Positions 11,158-22,480 of a stretch of DNA of 64,000 nt are shown one piece after another (positions within the stretch are counted from its first letter, which is position 1; every line of letters begins with the position of its first letter). Location: positions 3,410,001 to 3,474,000 of the forward strand of contig OY783216.1 in assembly GCA_963678705.1 (NCBI GenBank), in the 5' to 3' direction. Below the pieces are notes generated by a model, which saw nothing but the letters and a program-made list of their open reading frames with translations, ran no database searches and was not told the origin of the DNA. The DNA is from Panorpa germanica. Lineage: Eukaryota > Arthropoda > Insecta > Mecoptera > Panorpidae. Made by a program: the position numbers and the translations under genes.

Positions 11158-11689
11158 GAAACGTGCTTACTCAATACTAACCTTCAAAGAAATGACCCTA
11201 TTTTCAGCTTGTATGACGTTACGTGGACAGTAGCCCTAATCTTTTTAAAATAAAAATGATGTACCTACTTATCTCAACTATATTAAAATGTCTCGCAAGG
11301 GTAGGGCGTAGGGCTTAATTCTTTCAATGGCCTTGCATGTGGTCGTAGGTTATTTCAACACGCTCAGTGATGCCTATTGTTCTGGGAATGCGAGAACGAG
11401 TTCGCTGCAATATATGTCAGCGCTGCAGCGCGCTGCAATACCCAGCAACATGTGCGCTTGGTATGGTGAGACTAGTTCATACAAATTCACTCGTTGTTTG
11501 TACATAGAGTTCAACAGAGTGACTTTGAGACATCGGGGTGTGTCTCACAGTCACAATGCTGCATTATATATGGATCTAGACTGTATCACACTTTAAATTT
11601 AATTACAGTTAAATTACATTGCAAAGAAATACTACATCACTTAAAAATAGCTATTCGGACTCGGTATTTTTCCCATTTTTTTTTTCATT
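11158..11689. other. Non-coding stretch
   Basis: Contains an 89-codon plus-strand frame at 11327-11596 with no recognisable features, and a palindromic GCGCTGCAGCGC near 11420. Nothing supports a gene. Confidence 0.35.
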
Positions 11690-12371
11690 TTTGTATTATT
11701 TATTTATATTATTGTACAACATATTAAGTTTATTTTGTAAAAATTTGAAGTCGATTGGAGTAAAACTGTCGGAGATATAGAGGTTTAAATCTTCACCTCT
11801 CTACTTTGAAACTTTTAAATGCGGTTTCTCACACATAGCTTTTTCAGAGACGGTGCCCTCTCTAGCTCAAAATCTACTGGACCGATTCTTTTGAAATTTT
11901 GCAGACCCTTTCTTTACATAAATGCCAAGGTAACGCTGTTGAGTTTTTTTAATTTTTTAATTTTAACGTATTTTAAAATAACAAAGTTTCTGATTTTTTT
12001 CATGAAAAATCGGTATTTTGACTTTTAGGTGCTGTAAAAAATTTAAAAATCAATAAAAACAGAAAAACTCGACAGCGTTACCTGCAGAAACTTATTAACT
12101 AATAAAATCATTTTGGTTTTTGATTTCAGAAAATCCAGTGATGAATTATGAGTGGCACCGCAATGTTACTTTTTTTTGTGACGTCAGAGGAGATTCGCTG
12201 TCAATGCCTCATTTCTTGATATTTATTTATGAAAATTTCACAAAGTATTCTTCAAATATCATTTTATCATGTAGTAATTATAGAAATAATTATATATTAA
12301 CTGTGTCATCAAAAAACATTATCGAAAATATGCTTCTTTTTTATCGTTTTGACCTTACCCATTCCCCTTAA
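11690..12371 (+). mobile_element. 690-bp family, copy a
   Basis: Same family as 15169-15830, 19606-20300 and 50445-51052. Shared blocks include GAAGTCGATTGGAGTAAAAC, CTCTAGCTCAAAATCTACT, GGTAACGCTGT..GAGTTTTT and a 3' open frame (see 12120-12371). The right end GACCTTACCCATTCCCCTTA matches the right end form of the family. The left end is altered or lost. Function is unknown; inverted ends in copy c suggest a cut-and-paste DNA element. Confidence 0.7.
12120..12371 (+). CDS. Unidentified exon-like frame inside the 690-bp family (copy a)
   Basis: A frame of about 80 codons just after a good splice-acceptor-like sequence (GGTTTTTGATTTCAG at 12115-12129). The peptide includes SENPVMNYEWHRNVTFFC, LIFIYENFTKYSS and ILSCSNYRNNYILTVSSKN. 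The same frame is open in the other three copies, and the two deletions in copy d (9 and 15 nt) keep it in frame. I do not recognise a domain. It may be the last exon of a deleted transposase or simply an open stretch in young repeats. Confidence 0.3.
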   Translation: MISENPVMNYEWHRNVTFFCDVRGDSLSMPHFLIFIYENFTKYSSNIILSCSNYRNNYILTVSSKNIIENMLLFYRFDLTHSP

Positions 12372-12414
12372 GAAGCAATGCTTTATCAACAAAGAAAGTT
12401 TATGAAAATTACTA

Positions 12415-12545
12415 AAGTAGCTTCATTAAACCTACTGTAACTCGTAAACTAATGATCACAATGTCAAGAAATTTTGACACATATCGTTTGAAGGTTAGTA
12501 CCGGATTTATCAATAGTGGCGCCATCTTAAATAGTACGTAGTTGA
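12415..12545 (+). repeat. Degenerate interspersed family (ATATCGTTTGAAGGTT), copy 1
   Basis: Shares CTGTAACTCGTAAAC, AAATTTTGACACATATCG and TTTGAAGGTTAGTAC with 54400-54545 (same strand), and with 37655-37765 and 57355-57510 on the opposite strand. Boundaries are vague and there is no coding capacity. Confidence 0.55.
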
Positions 12546-13894
12546 TAAAAATATTAGAAACTTTATAAGCAGCGCATAAAACACTTTTATCTCAAGTGTG
12601 GATTACCCAGACAAGCCCAACTTCCTTCATGACTGGATGGGATCAACAATGACCTGTCAAGGTCGAAACAGTAATGTAATACATTCCATTAGATGAGTTA
12701 CACATCTATTTGAACCATTTACCATGCCTCTAACATTGTTCCGGAGTGTTTCAAAGTGGGGCGATTTGTACTGTCACGGCATACCCCCCTCCCCCACACA
12801 TAGATCATGACGTGGGGGGCTGACAGCCTATTGTTATGTTTAGCGATGTGTTTAAATCATTCAAGGACGAATTACGGGATAAGATAAACCTAAGCGCACA
12901 ATCTACAGACATGTGTACAACCTGTAAACAGTTGAACAAATTTTGATAATGTTTTCTGGTAAAGACAGTGTTGCCACATATGTTGGAAAGGTGTGTGAAT
13001 GTGCGCCCAGCCCAAATCGACAGTTGTCGGTAAAGGAACGGCTTCCTCGACGGCACGTATGCGCTCGAAATATGTAATAAATATAACTTGTAAAAATAAT
13101 TTGAATTCATTGTTACGCCCGCGCTTGCGCATGCGCCTGTGCTATGGCCTTTGTGTTATATGGTTGAAGAGAGAGACAATAAGAAAAGGAAATAAGACGT
13201 TCGCATGTGTATTTAATATACTTGTACAATTATTTCGCGTCGTTTGATTAACAGGAATTTTTAAATGTATGTATTTAAAGACGTATTCGAAAGATATGAC
13301 GCAAAGCTTAGTTACGTCAAGAAATATCCTAAGAAATAAGGTCGTATTAAGACAAACGCGCTACTGCGCTTTACCTATCCGAACCCTGTAACTGTAATGA
13401 ACCCTCGCACACTGCAAGCGGCAACGCCGTCCGAATACGAGTGTTACGTTGCTCTCATAGAGGATTTTTTGTTGTTTTATAATCTCTTATCACTACAGAG
13501 ACCATGTATATGTATTATAATCCACACAAACAAATAATAAAAGGGGTGTGATTTATTTATACGATTTTGTAACTAATTTTTGATGTGAAGATCTCTGTAC
13601 GCATGTAAAGGCATATGCATACAAGTCGTTATTGCTCGTGTTCTACTCGTGTACGGTCGTTTGGAGGTGTGGTTATGTTGAAATCTGAGTAGAAATGGTA
13701 GTTCCACGACTTGCACCTCGGCAAACCTCGTTTGGAAAGTAATAGGAAGACAATCAGAGGGGTACGCAGCGTTCCGGCCGATGCAGACATGCTGTCCAAA
13801 GCTTCATGTAATGACACACTAATGTCTAATAGGATTCCAATCCCCATTCAGAGTGATACGATTCGCATCTAATTGGATTCCGATCAACATTGTT
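12546..13894. other. Non-coding stretch
   Basis: Has GC-richer patches near 12990-13140 and 13370-13450. Several open frames of 70-100 codons occur there, but they overlap on opposite strands and carry no recognisable motif, so I do not call genes. Confidence 0.35.
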
Positions 13895-13926
13895 TGTAGG
13901 GGAAGTGATTCCAAAATGTTTACTTT
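13895..13926 (-). repeat. CCCAGTAAACA family, terminal fragment
   Basis: GAAGTGATTCCAAAATGTTTACT is, on the minus strand, the family terminus AGTAAACATTTTGGAATCACTTC, nearly identical to the left end at 17919. No opposite end was found nearby. Confidence 0.5.
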
Positions 13927-14349
13927 GGCGTCTTGGTATGTTAAAGTTTCTGCGTAACATGCGGCGACCTTCCAAGTAACCTTACACTTTGCTTTGCGTA
14001 TGCTGATAAATTTCTCAATTTGATTTTTATCTTAATTCAGTGAAGTACCCATAAACATAGGTGATCCACTATTGATTACAGTGCGTTGCCTTATCGAGCT
14101 CGATTTTTACATAATATTCACGATAACTGTGTGATTAGGGTTGCCAACTATCAACAAGAACTACTCTGTACTTTTTTTTATTGGTTCTGCTAAAAATTAT
14201 CAGTAAGTGAATCTCGAATGACAAAGAATATTCTTAAAGCTTTTGTTTATCTTTGTGCTTCGTCTTGTCTTCAGAGAGGGACAATTGCCACTGGATAAAA
14301 TAGAGGTTGGTTAAACGCAGATATTTGCCTTGACTTTTATTTGTCATAG
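13927..14349. other. Non-coding stretch
   Basis: Nothing recognised apart from ordinary AT-rich DNA. Confidence 0.35.
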
Positions 14350-14690
14350 CCGTTATCAAAAATTTTTTATATATATATTTAATATATATAATTCTATTTT
14401 ACAAATTTCTAAATATTTAAATAATTCACTAATTAATTTTAAATCACTTAACAAAAATATAGTATTAACAGGAAAAGTTTTAATTACATCTATTATTTCA
14501 CTATTGAATTTTGATCTTTCTAAACTATAATTTATGGATTCAAATATAATATGATCCAAAGTACCTTCTTCACCACATTGACATCTATCGTTGGATTTAA
14601 TATTAATTTTGTACAGGTGAGCTGGAGTTTTACAATGATTTTGCGGGACTCATTTCTGAACTATCATTTCTTACTTAAATTTGGATGAAA
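14350..14690 (-). pseudogene. LINE C-terminal fragment with zinc-knuckle-like region
   Basis: Minus-strand translation reads TPAHLYKINIKSNDRCQCGE, then EGTLDHIIFESINYSLERSK and further hydrophobic sequence. This is the layout of the C-terminal 'C.CG..ETL.HILF.C' region after RNase H or reverse transcriptase in jockey/R1-type proteins. The final cysteine of the usual CCHC set is changed to S (FES). No start, core domains or tail remain. Confidence 0.6.
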
Positions 14691-15168
14691 CATATAATTT
14701 ATATCTAGTACCTCACGAAGTTGGCAACCCTATATGTAACGTAATATATAGTCATGTTATTAAGAAACGCAAAATCAAGATTATCTTGAAACGAAAAATA
14801 AGACAGATAAGGAGTTCATTAAAAAATATAATAAAATATTGAAAATATGATAGGATACGCTCGCTATATGGTGCTGCTCACTATATGTGTCTCGTGGTTT
14901 GGCGCGTTGTAGCGTAGCGCCTCGCCGGTGCGTACCTGAGAATTACCCGTACAACAACAAATACAAGTACGCGATTATAACCTAGAAAGTTGTTAATCTT
15001 CGGAAGTTTGCTGATTAGCAGTGTGCTCTGCTCTTGACGTGATATGGATCAAGTGGACGTCTGCACCAGTGCTTCTAAAACATATACTCCTACACTTATT
15101 ATTAGGGAATCAGGTTAATATTAACGTGAAGTTTTACTACAACTTTCTTAATAAAAATCACATTTATT
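14691..15168. other. Non-coding stretch
   Basis: Includes a GC-rich patch near 14895-14940 (GGCGCGTTGTAGCGTAGCGC). No gene seen. Confidence 0.35.
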
Positions 15169-15830
15169 TAAGGGAAGTGAGGGGAACAAAAAACATAAAA
15201 AAGACCAAATTTTCGATAATGTTTTTTGACGACACAGTTAGTATATAATTATTTCTATAATTACTACATGATAAAATGACATTTGAAGAATACTTTGTGA
15301 AATTTTTATAAATAAATATCAAGAAATGAGGCATTGACAGCGAATCTCCGCAGACGTCACAAGAAAAAGCGTGATTGCGGTGTTCCTCATAAATTAACAC
15401 TGGATTGTCTGAAATTTTAAAACCATAAGTTAATAAGTTTCTGCAGGTAACGCTGTCGAGTTTTTTTTTTATTTTATTGATTTTTCAATTTTTTACAGTA
15501 TTTAAAATATCGATTTTTCATCAGAAATCAAAAATCAGAAACTTTGTTGTTTTAAAATACTTTAAAATTAAAAAAAGAAAAGAAACTCGTCAGCGTTACC
15601 TCGGCATTTATGTAAAGAAAGAGTGTGCAAAATTTGAAAAGGATTGGTGTAGTAGATTTTGAGCTAGAGAGGGCACCAACTCTGAAGAAACTAAGTGTGA
15701 GAAAACGCGTTTAAAAGCTTCAAAGAAAGACGAAACCAGACCAGAGAGGTGAAGACTTGAAACTGTATATCTCCCACAGTTTTACTCCAATCGACTTCTA
15801 ATTTTCACACAATAAACTTAATGTGTTCTA
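15169..15830 (-). mobile_element. 690-bp family, copy b
   Basis: Inverted relative to copy a. It begins TAAGGGAAGTGAGGGG, a diverged form of the TAAAGGGGAGGTAAGG end of copy c, and runs to about 15830, where family homology stops. The long frame shared with the other copies (minus, about 15164-15415) is open, although the start of the peptide has diverged (YEEHRNHAFSCDVCGD). Confidence 0.7.
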
Positions 15831-16514
15831 CATTAATAAAAATAATTTTTTTAAAAATTAAAAGTTAAAACCTTAACCTTTTAAAAACAATTTATCATTA
15901 AATTAAAATATTTCTTTACCTAAGCAAAACCATTTTCATTTCATCCTTTATACCAGACATTATATCACTACTTTCAACGATAAAAATGCAAGCGTGGAGA
16001 ATCGAACCATTGAATTCTATTGGCTTCAATTTTTATGGAATGGAAATTAAAATTCTATAAAATTCGAATACCTACTTCGTTCCAAGAGCAAAGTACTGGT
16101 ACAGAGATATTTATGTCTTTCTCTCTCTCTCTCGTTCTATGTGAATGTGTGTTCTTATGGAAATGCATCTCAATATATCACGGTCGCGGTGAGGATGGAG
16201 GTGGAACAATAACAGAGCTTTGCGCCTCCAGAATTCATCACAAGCGACCGCCGCGACTAGTACCTCAAGTATTCAGCCACGTTTCCATCCAGAGCTACAT
16301 TGCATTCCATAATGTGTTCAATATTGTAATCGCTGGAGAAATCATAACCCTCCGTCTCTCATATATCAGGGCTTTATAACTTTTTCCGCAAGATTTCTAA
16401 AATTGAAAATTACTTCTTTATTTAGGTGTTTTGCTTTTAATCAAATTGAAAAATTGGTTAACTTTTAAAATCACAATTAGTAATCCTTATGGTGGCATTA
16501 AACGTTAACTTTAA
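15831..16514. other. Non-coding stretch
   Basis: Includes a (CT)n run at 16120-16133. A GGTTCGATTCTCCA-like word on the minus strand near 15992-16007 looks like a tRNA B box, but there is no A box or cloverleaf, so I do not call a tRNA. Confidence 0.4.
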
Positions 16515-17147
16515 TGGGCTTGTGTCCTCATTTATTAGTGGTCGATTTTTCAATTGTTGATTGAATTTAGATTGATGTTAATAAATGTTTATTGGTGTGT
16601 CTATTTTATTAAATATCTAAATATTGACGAAGATATAGCAATTAAAAGTTTGAATTATAGTTTTAGCGCTAGAAATGGTCGGCCATATATGTATGACGTG
16701 AAATGCATTTTAACGCCAGTTATTTGTTGAGTAGGTCAGTGCTGTGGTAATGTTTTGTAGCTCTTGGTAGTCGAAATAATCAAGTCAAATCAAAGAATAA
16801 TAAGTTTTTATTTTATTTAACCCTGTTACAGCAGACATAATATTGAAATTTTATTGTTACTTGAAATAGCTATAAATAATATTTGATATATAAATACATA
16901 TAGCAGAGATTTATGAGCTGTAAGATTGGTAACCTTACACAAGGATTGTGATGTCACGTGCACTTCGAATGTGTACAATGTTGAATCCCTTTAATAATTA
17001 AAGAGACAAAATGACTTTTTTAATTGTTAATATCTCCTAACATATAAGGAATTATTAAAAAATAATTGGACATTTGACGTTCTAGTAACCCACTTTATCA
17101 ATATTTAGTACACTTTTATAGAAATTAAGACATAGGACACAAGCCCA
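16515..17147 (+). mobile_element. GGGCTTGTGTCCT MITE, copy 1
   Basis: A 633-bp element with perfect short inverted ends: TGGGCTTGTGTCCT at the left, AGGACACAAGCCCA at the right. A second full-length copy in inverted orientation is at 47657-48269. It has no coding capacity and I could not define a clear target duplication. Confidence 0.75.
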
Positions 17148-17798
17148 TTTCGGAATAATTTGATTAAATAGTAACACTTTAGCAATATATCTTCGTTTGC
17201 CCGCGGCTTTTAGCTTTCTTCATCCTGAAATTCATCATCCAAGGAGAATCAATAAGGACGCGATGAGCAATGAGCCGTGCAGACGACGACGTGCTTCAAG
17301 ACGCGAGTGGGCGTGGCAAGGTGGTGTGCAGTCAACTATGCAGATTTCTAAATTACTGCTCTGAAAACAATGAAAGACATTAATATTTTCGTGGGTGTTG
17401 CATAATCAAAAGTGATTCTTTGAAGTATATTCCAGAAAGCACAATTGCATTCCATGCAGCACTTACTGTGAAATGAAGTATGATTGCGAATAAAAGTAAA
17501 CCTAATATATTACTATAATATTATTAGATGAAGTACTAAGTCCTGACAGATATATAACACATCCACAATAAGCTTGGTCATCCGACTCAAGGTGATACAG
17601 TTCACTTAAAGAACCCTTCGCTAGAGGGGATTGTATAATCGCTCTCTTAAAGTAAGTAAACTACCACCATATATAAGGGGTAGGGTTACACGTCGGACTA
17701 AACGGTTACAAGCTGCTCTGACAAGCTGTACATCAACGTTAAATATGAGTTAAAATCTTGTAGAGTTTAGACGAGATTTAATATCTACTAGTAGATCC
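17148..17798. other. Non-coding stretch
   Basis: Contains a GC-richer patch near 17270-17340. No gene recognised. Confidence 0.35.
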
Positions 17799-17865
17799 CA
17801 CGTGGCCACGTGGCCGTTTGTTGATGACATTGGGCATTGTGTTTCGTGCATTGTTGCGTCACGTG
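17799..17865. promoter_or_regulatory. Cluster of CACGTG E-boxes
   Basis: Three CACGTG palindromes lie at 17799-17804, 17807-17812 and 17860-17865; the first two form CACGTGGCCACGTG. bHLH factors bind such sites in animals. No adjacent promoter is visible, so function is inference only. Confidence 0.25.
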
Positions 17866-17918
17866 CACAACGTGGAGATCGAGATCATGATAGAACCATC
17901 CGCTATCGTGTGATATAT

Positions 17919-18168
17919 CCCAGTAAACATTTTGGAGTCACTTTGACATCATATTGAAGATGCGTTTGCTTTCTTTGTAATGAGAGTTCATTTACAGTTC
18001 AGTTTCTCACAGTCGTTCATATGAAATGTCTATTTTATCGATTACAAATGGCGAAATTACTCCACCTGTCGGAATACAATTGAAAACAAAGTTAATGCGA
18101 ACTATAATAAAAATGAAATAGTGATAGAAACGTCACAAAACAGGACACTTTACGAAATTGTTTACTGG
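17919..18168 (+). mobile_element. CCCAGTAAACA family, short 250-bp member
   Basis: Left end CCCAGTAAACATTTTGGAGT and right end CGAAATTGTTTACTGG are inverted copies of the ends of the 854-bp element at 35551-36404. The interior does not match that element, so this is a different deletion derivative or subfamily. Confidence 0.55.
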
Positions 18169-18344
18169 ATTCTTCCCTGTTGAGAACATATCATATGTAA
18201 ACTAGTCACATGTAGACCGAAAGTAACAATTCTTATTGACATACAACAACATTTTTTTAATTTCTTAATTTTAGAATGTGAGGTAATTCCAATAACAAGA
18301 TCATATTCGCTTGAAGTTAATTTATTTTAATTATATTTGGTTTA

Positions 18345-18600
18345 TTATATTTAAGTCATTAAGGAATTCCAGCATTTTTTTAAAAAATTTTCTGTATTGT
18401 TTAAAAGCATGTCCTTTAATTCACCACTGATGTTATGTTTTGTTCTTTGCGTTTGATGTTGTGGGCAGGTTATTAGTAGATGATGGACTGTTATTTGCGT
18501 CTGACAGTACTGATTAAATATTGATGCGTCAATGTCATATGTTCTGTTCTTAGTCTGAAGATGGTTTTCCGGCAACATTTAAACGTGTCATAATCTGATG
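18345..18600 (-). pseudogene. LINE C-terminal fragment
   Basis: Minus-strand translation includes CQTQITVHHLLITCPQHQTQ followed by ELKDMLLNNTENFLKKC. This resembles the 'C.C...LTV.HIL..CP.....R' zinc-binding tail and the following 'LKE.L......(V)..FL' helix of jockey-type proteins. Upstream of this the sequence is not recognisable. It is a remnant only. Confidence 0.6.
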
Positions 18601-19324
18601 CCTTCATGGAGTACCCAACACCTATAATGTGTAACAAGAGAGAGAGAGAAGATGCTGCTTAGACGCCTAAGAACTAGGTAGTACCTGCTACACTTCGGAC
18701 GCCACTGTATTCATTTAAGCCATACACTAAAACCTTTTATAAATTGTTCATATTTCTAGAATCACGTTGTACATATTATCTATTATATTTCAAAAACACA
18801 AATACTAATAACACGTACTCAAAATTTTCAATTTTAAAGATAAATTTTAGACTACGTGTATGACCTTGATGCTTTCGCCAGCTTACAGATATTAGGTACA
18901 CAAAAATAAACAATTATTTATTTATAAGTCTGATAAAAACATAAGTCATTTTAATCTTGTTGACGACTCACGATCAGTCATCGATAGAAAAGTTTCTTAC
19001 AAGATAATGGTAATATAACGAAGCTAACACAATTCCAGAAATTGTTTCAATTATTATTTTATTTTGCATTATCTTTTATACAATTTTTAATTTAAAAATT
19101 CTCCAAATTTTGAGTGACAAAGTTTTGAGTAACAACTAAATATATACAGGTGTTTGAAGATATTTTATGGAATTGTATATTGAACAAGTCAGATATGGGA
19201 ATTACTTGGAATTACCAGATAGTGTAAGAACAATACGTAGCAGAGTGAACCGCAGTTATGAACATTTTAAGAAAAGTAAATAAACAATGCGTGGGACGTG
19301 GAACCTTTTGTGCCTTTAATTATA
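18601..19324. other. Non-coding stretch
   Basis: Has a short (AG)n run at about 18637-18650. Nothing else recognised. Confidence 0.35.
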
Positions 19325-19512
19325 TATAGTTCAAATTACGAGAGTTCGGCGGCGACTCATACTTAAAACAAGTTATGGGGAATAAACTTATTTTTCTATA
19401 ATGTATATAGAAACGAATAAGTTAAAATTCATTATCATATTATAGATTTATACCGCTCTTATAACCTTCTTTAGGTATAAGTCACCACCGAACTATCGTG
19501 ATTTGGACTATA
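19325..19512 (+). mobile_element. TATAGTTCAAAT-family MITE, copy 2
   Basis: A 188-bp copy. The left end TATAGTTCAAATTACGAGAG is intact; the right end is diverged (CGTGATTTGGACTATA). The interior matches copy 1 with a ~30-bp deletion. Confidence 0.7.
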
Positions 19513-19533
19513 CCAGTAACTTGGTGCTTAGGG

Positions 19534-19601
19534 GTTGATCATAAACTACGTAACTCTATTTTGGGCCCTTTATAACCCCTCACCCCTATGTAGCCTAACT
19601 T
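19534..19601. repeat. Possible terminus of a common arthropod repeat
   Basis: GGGGTTGATCATAAACTACG followed by GGGCCCTTTATAACCCC recalls a widespread insect repeat end of the form 'GGGGCCGTTCATAAATTACG'. A comparable CCCCC-rich stretch occurs at about 23180-23250. It is identified only from memory of the motif. Confidence 0.3.
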
Positions 19602-19605
19602 AGAT

Positions 19606-20300
19606 TAAAGGGGAGGTAAGGCAAAACGATATAAAAAAAGCATATTTTCGATAATTTTTTTGACGACACAGTTAATATATAATTATTTCTATAATTACTA
19701 CATGATAAAATGACATTTGAAGAATACTTTGTGAAATTTTCATAAATAAATATCAAGAAATGAGGCATTGACAGCGAATCCCTGCAGACATTACAAAAAA
19801 ATGTAACATTGCGGTGCCACTCATAACTCATCACTGGATTTTCTGAAATCGAAAATGATTTCTTTAGTTGATAAGTTTCTGCAGGTAACGCTGTCAAATT
19901 TTTCTGTTTTTTATTGATTTTTCAATTTTTTACAGAACTTAAAAATCAAAATACCGATTTATCATGAAGAAAATCAGAAACTTTGTTATTTTAAAATACG
20001 TTAAAATTAAAAATTAAAAACAAACTTGACAGCGTTACCTCGGCATTTATGTAAAGAAAAAATGTGCAAAATTTCAAAAGGATCGGTCGAGTAGATTTTG
20101 AGCTAGAGAGGGCACCGACTCTGAAAAAGCTAAATGTGAGAAACCGCATTTAAAAGTTTCAAAGTAACACGAAAGCAGACCAGAGAGGTGAAGACTTAAA
20201 ACTCTATATCTCCGACAGTTTTACTCCAATTGACTTCAAACTTTCACAAAATAAACTTATATGTTGTACAATTTTTTTTGAAACCTTACATTCCCCTTAG
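19606..20300 (-). mobile_element. 690-bp family, copy c (most complete)
   Basis: A 695-bp copy with both ends: TAAAGGGGAGGTAAGG at the left and CCTTACATTCCCCTTAG at the right are imperfect inverted repeats. The tetranucleotide AGAT abuts both ends (19602-19605, 20301-20304) and may be a 4-bp target duplication. The conserved frame lies on the minus strand (about 19640-19855), preceded by an acceptor-like TTTCGATTTCAG; near its end a one-base change shifts the frame. I do not know the superfamily. Confidence 0.75.
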
Positions 20301-21282
20301 AGATGAATATCTATTCATTGGGCCAAATTAAATAAATAACAACCTATCTTCAAAAGACTCTCACTCAAGAGAAAAGGTATGTGACAAGAATTTTTCAATT
20401 CTACCAATCATGCACACATGCTATAGGTTCATCAATCCTGACCTATAGTAAAGACAAAGAAAATTACTACAAATCAACATAAATGAATAAAAGAAATGTG
20501 TGTACTCCAGGCGTGTTCAAAATAAGTACAATCATAAAGAATTCATGGAACCTTTTAGCAGCTCAACGATTTCCTTAGAAACGTAGCGTCGTCGCTAATT
20601 GTATCTTTCTCCCTGTCACGTCCCCGCCCATCACTCTCCACTGTCGTAAAACAATTGTTTTCCTTTTGGTGGAACTTTGATCTAAAGATACGATTGTTTT
20701 TAAATGAGGTGATATTACAATTACATAATTTCTTTCGTGTTTTTATTTTAGTTTATTAGTCATTTTAGTAATAATATAATGTTAATTAATAGCATAATGA
20801 TTTAATTATCTTTATAATTATTTCTTATCTAATTAATAATATTGTGTACTTGTACACTTGCTAGGAAATGATCCATCATCGTGTTGTCATTGGTTATTAC
20901 AAAATTTTAGTCACGTGCTTTTTTATTTTGATAGCAAAAACGAAAGATATTGACATGAGCGTCCACATGGGGAAGGGGGAAAGCGACCAAATTCCGTTTT
21001 ACTTACTGTAAATTTGTTAGGCTTTTCATTTATAAACTTCATATCGGACTCAGCCACAAATAAGCGTGTTAGTATAGTATAAAAGTCGATATTTAAAAGA
21101 GGAAACTATCCTAACTATTGACATAATACCAAAGATTTATTGCAATGCAGTTTCTTTAATATTGCATAAATTATTATTTCAATATCTTGAAAAAGTCAAC
21201 GATAAAATTTAGGCATAACTAATGCCAAAATTATTTATACATCCTGTAAACATTTTTCGCGTAAAGCTCGTTGTGAGCTTTT
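20301..21282. other. Non-coding stretch
   Basis: No gene recognised. GAGCGTCCACATGGGGAAGG near 20957-20976 resembles GGACGCCCATG near 21737-21752; these could be ends of unidentified elements. Confidence 0.3.
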
Positions 21283-21347
21283 CGGAGCAATTGTACCTAT
21301 TTTAAAAAATATTGTACGGAGCAATTGTACCTATTGTAAAAAGAATA
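21283..21347. repeat. 34-bp tandem repeat, about 1.9 copies
   Basis: CGGAGCAATTGTACCTATT starts at 21283 and again at 21317, each followed by an A-rich spacer. It is a small local tandem duplication. Confidence 0.7.
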
Positions 21348-21802
21348 CGCAAGAAAAATTATTTTAAAAATTAATTGACTTTTAAAAGCAACATTGTATA
21401 CGCACATTAATACAGCGTTGTAAAAACGTGTTCTTATATGGAGTGAAACAAATGTTATTATAAAATAGACCTTATTCTACCTGCCATAACTGTCAAACCT
21501 GATGAGGTCCTGGGAGACAACTTTATTAGAAATACTGAAAAAATTGAATAAATACCAATGTATACATCTCTACTCATCTCTAACATTACACGTCCCTTAC
21601 TTGTAACCAGTGGCGTCCATAGAAAATTTGATTAGATAGGGTATTCACAATCCAATCAAAATCTATCTAATGTAAAATTTACATTAATGTTACAAGATCT
21701 TTGAAGAAATGAAGAAGGGGTTAAATTTCGCGTTAAACTTTCATGTGTGGACGCCCATGTTTCCAAGTAAATGAATGTATCATATTTACTGAACATCGTA
21801 AT

Positions 21803-22480
21803 AGGCCTTTTACACGGTCAGATTTACTATTGATTTAGTTTCAAACAAACTGCCTGATTATCTTAAAAGTAAAGACTCAAATCTGAATCGGACGATAGTA
21901 ACTCTGTCCTGTCGTTTTGTATTTAAACAGATCTTATAAATCGTAAACTGTCATGTCAAATTCATATTAATATTAATTGAAACCAAATTCAAATTAAATA
22001 TTTGAAGAAAATAATAATAAACTTGTAAACGTTGTCAAAAGAAATATATGATGATGCAAAACTTAGCTTAACTTTATTCATTTCTTGGAGTATAATCTCG
22101 TTTTGTTTTGCATTTTCCTCTCGATCTGCCATTTTCGTAAATAGGTATCCTTGTGATAATTTTCGTTTCTAATTAGTTTCAAAAAAGAGTTTTTTATATA
22201 CACGTGGTTTTTGAAAACCGTGTCACCATTTTTTCATAGTTTAAAGTTATAAACTAAACTATGAACCCTGGGTCAGTAAAATTTTGAGATAACATGTATT
22301 TTAATTATTTTTATCGATCTTTTTATTATTTACATAAAGGTCTTATACCTCCTTAATGCGAAATTCAAGTACACTTTCAAGTTAAATCGAACCATGTATG
22401 AACAAACTCTAGAAATCTAAAGCCTTACTATAATCAAAACGGAATCTAATTGAAAAACTAATTTGATCGTGTAAAAGCCT
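21803..22480. mobile_element. 678-bp element with TTTTACACG inverted ends
   Basis: Left AGGCCTTTTACACGGTCAGA and right (reverse complement) AGGCTTTTACACGATCAAAT match over ~25 bp. The interior is AT-rich without a coding frame. There is only one copy in the window, so the boundary and superfamily are uncertain. Confidence 0.6.

Noticed and set aside
15990..16010. tRNA B-box-like GGTTCGATTCTCCA on the minus strand
   Set aside because: No A box or cloverleaf can be formed around it.
21608..21752. CAGTGGCGTCCATAG and TGGACGCCCATG as ends of a 150-bp MITE
   Set aside because: The inverted match is short and there is no target duplication.
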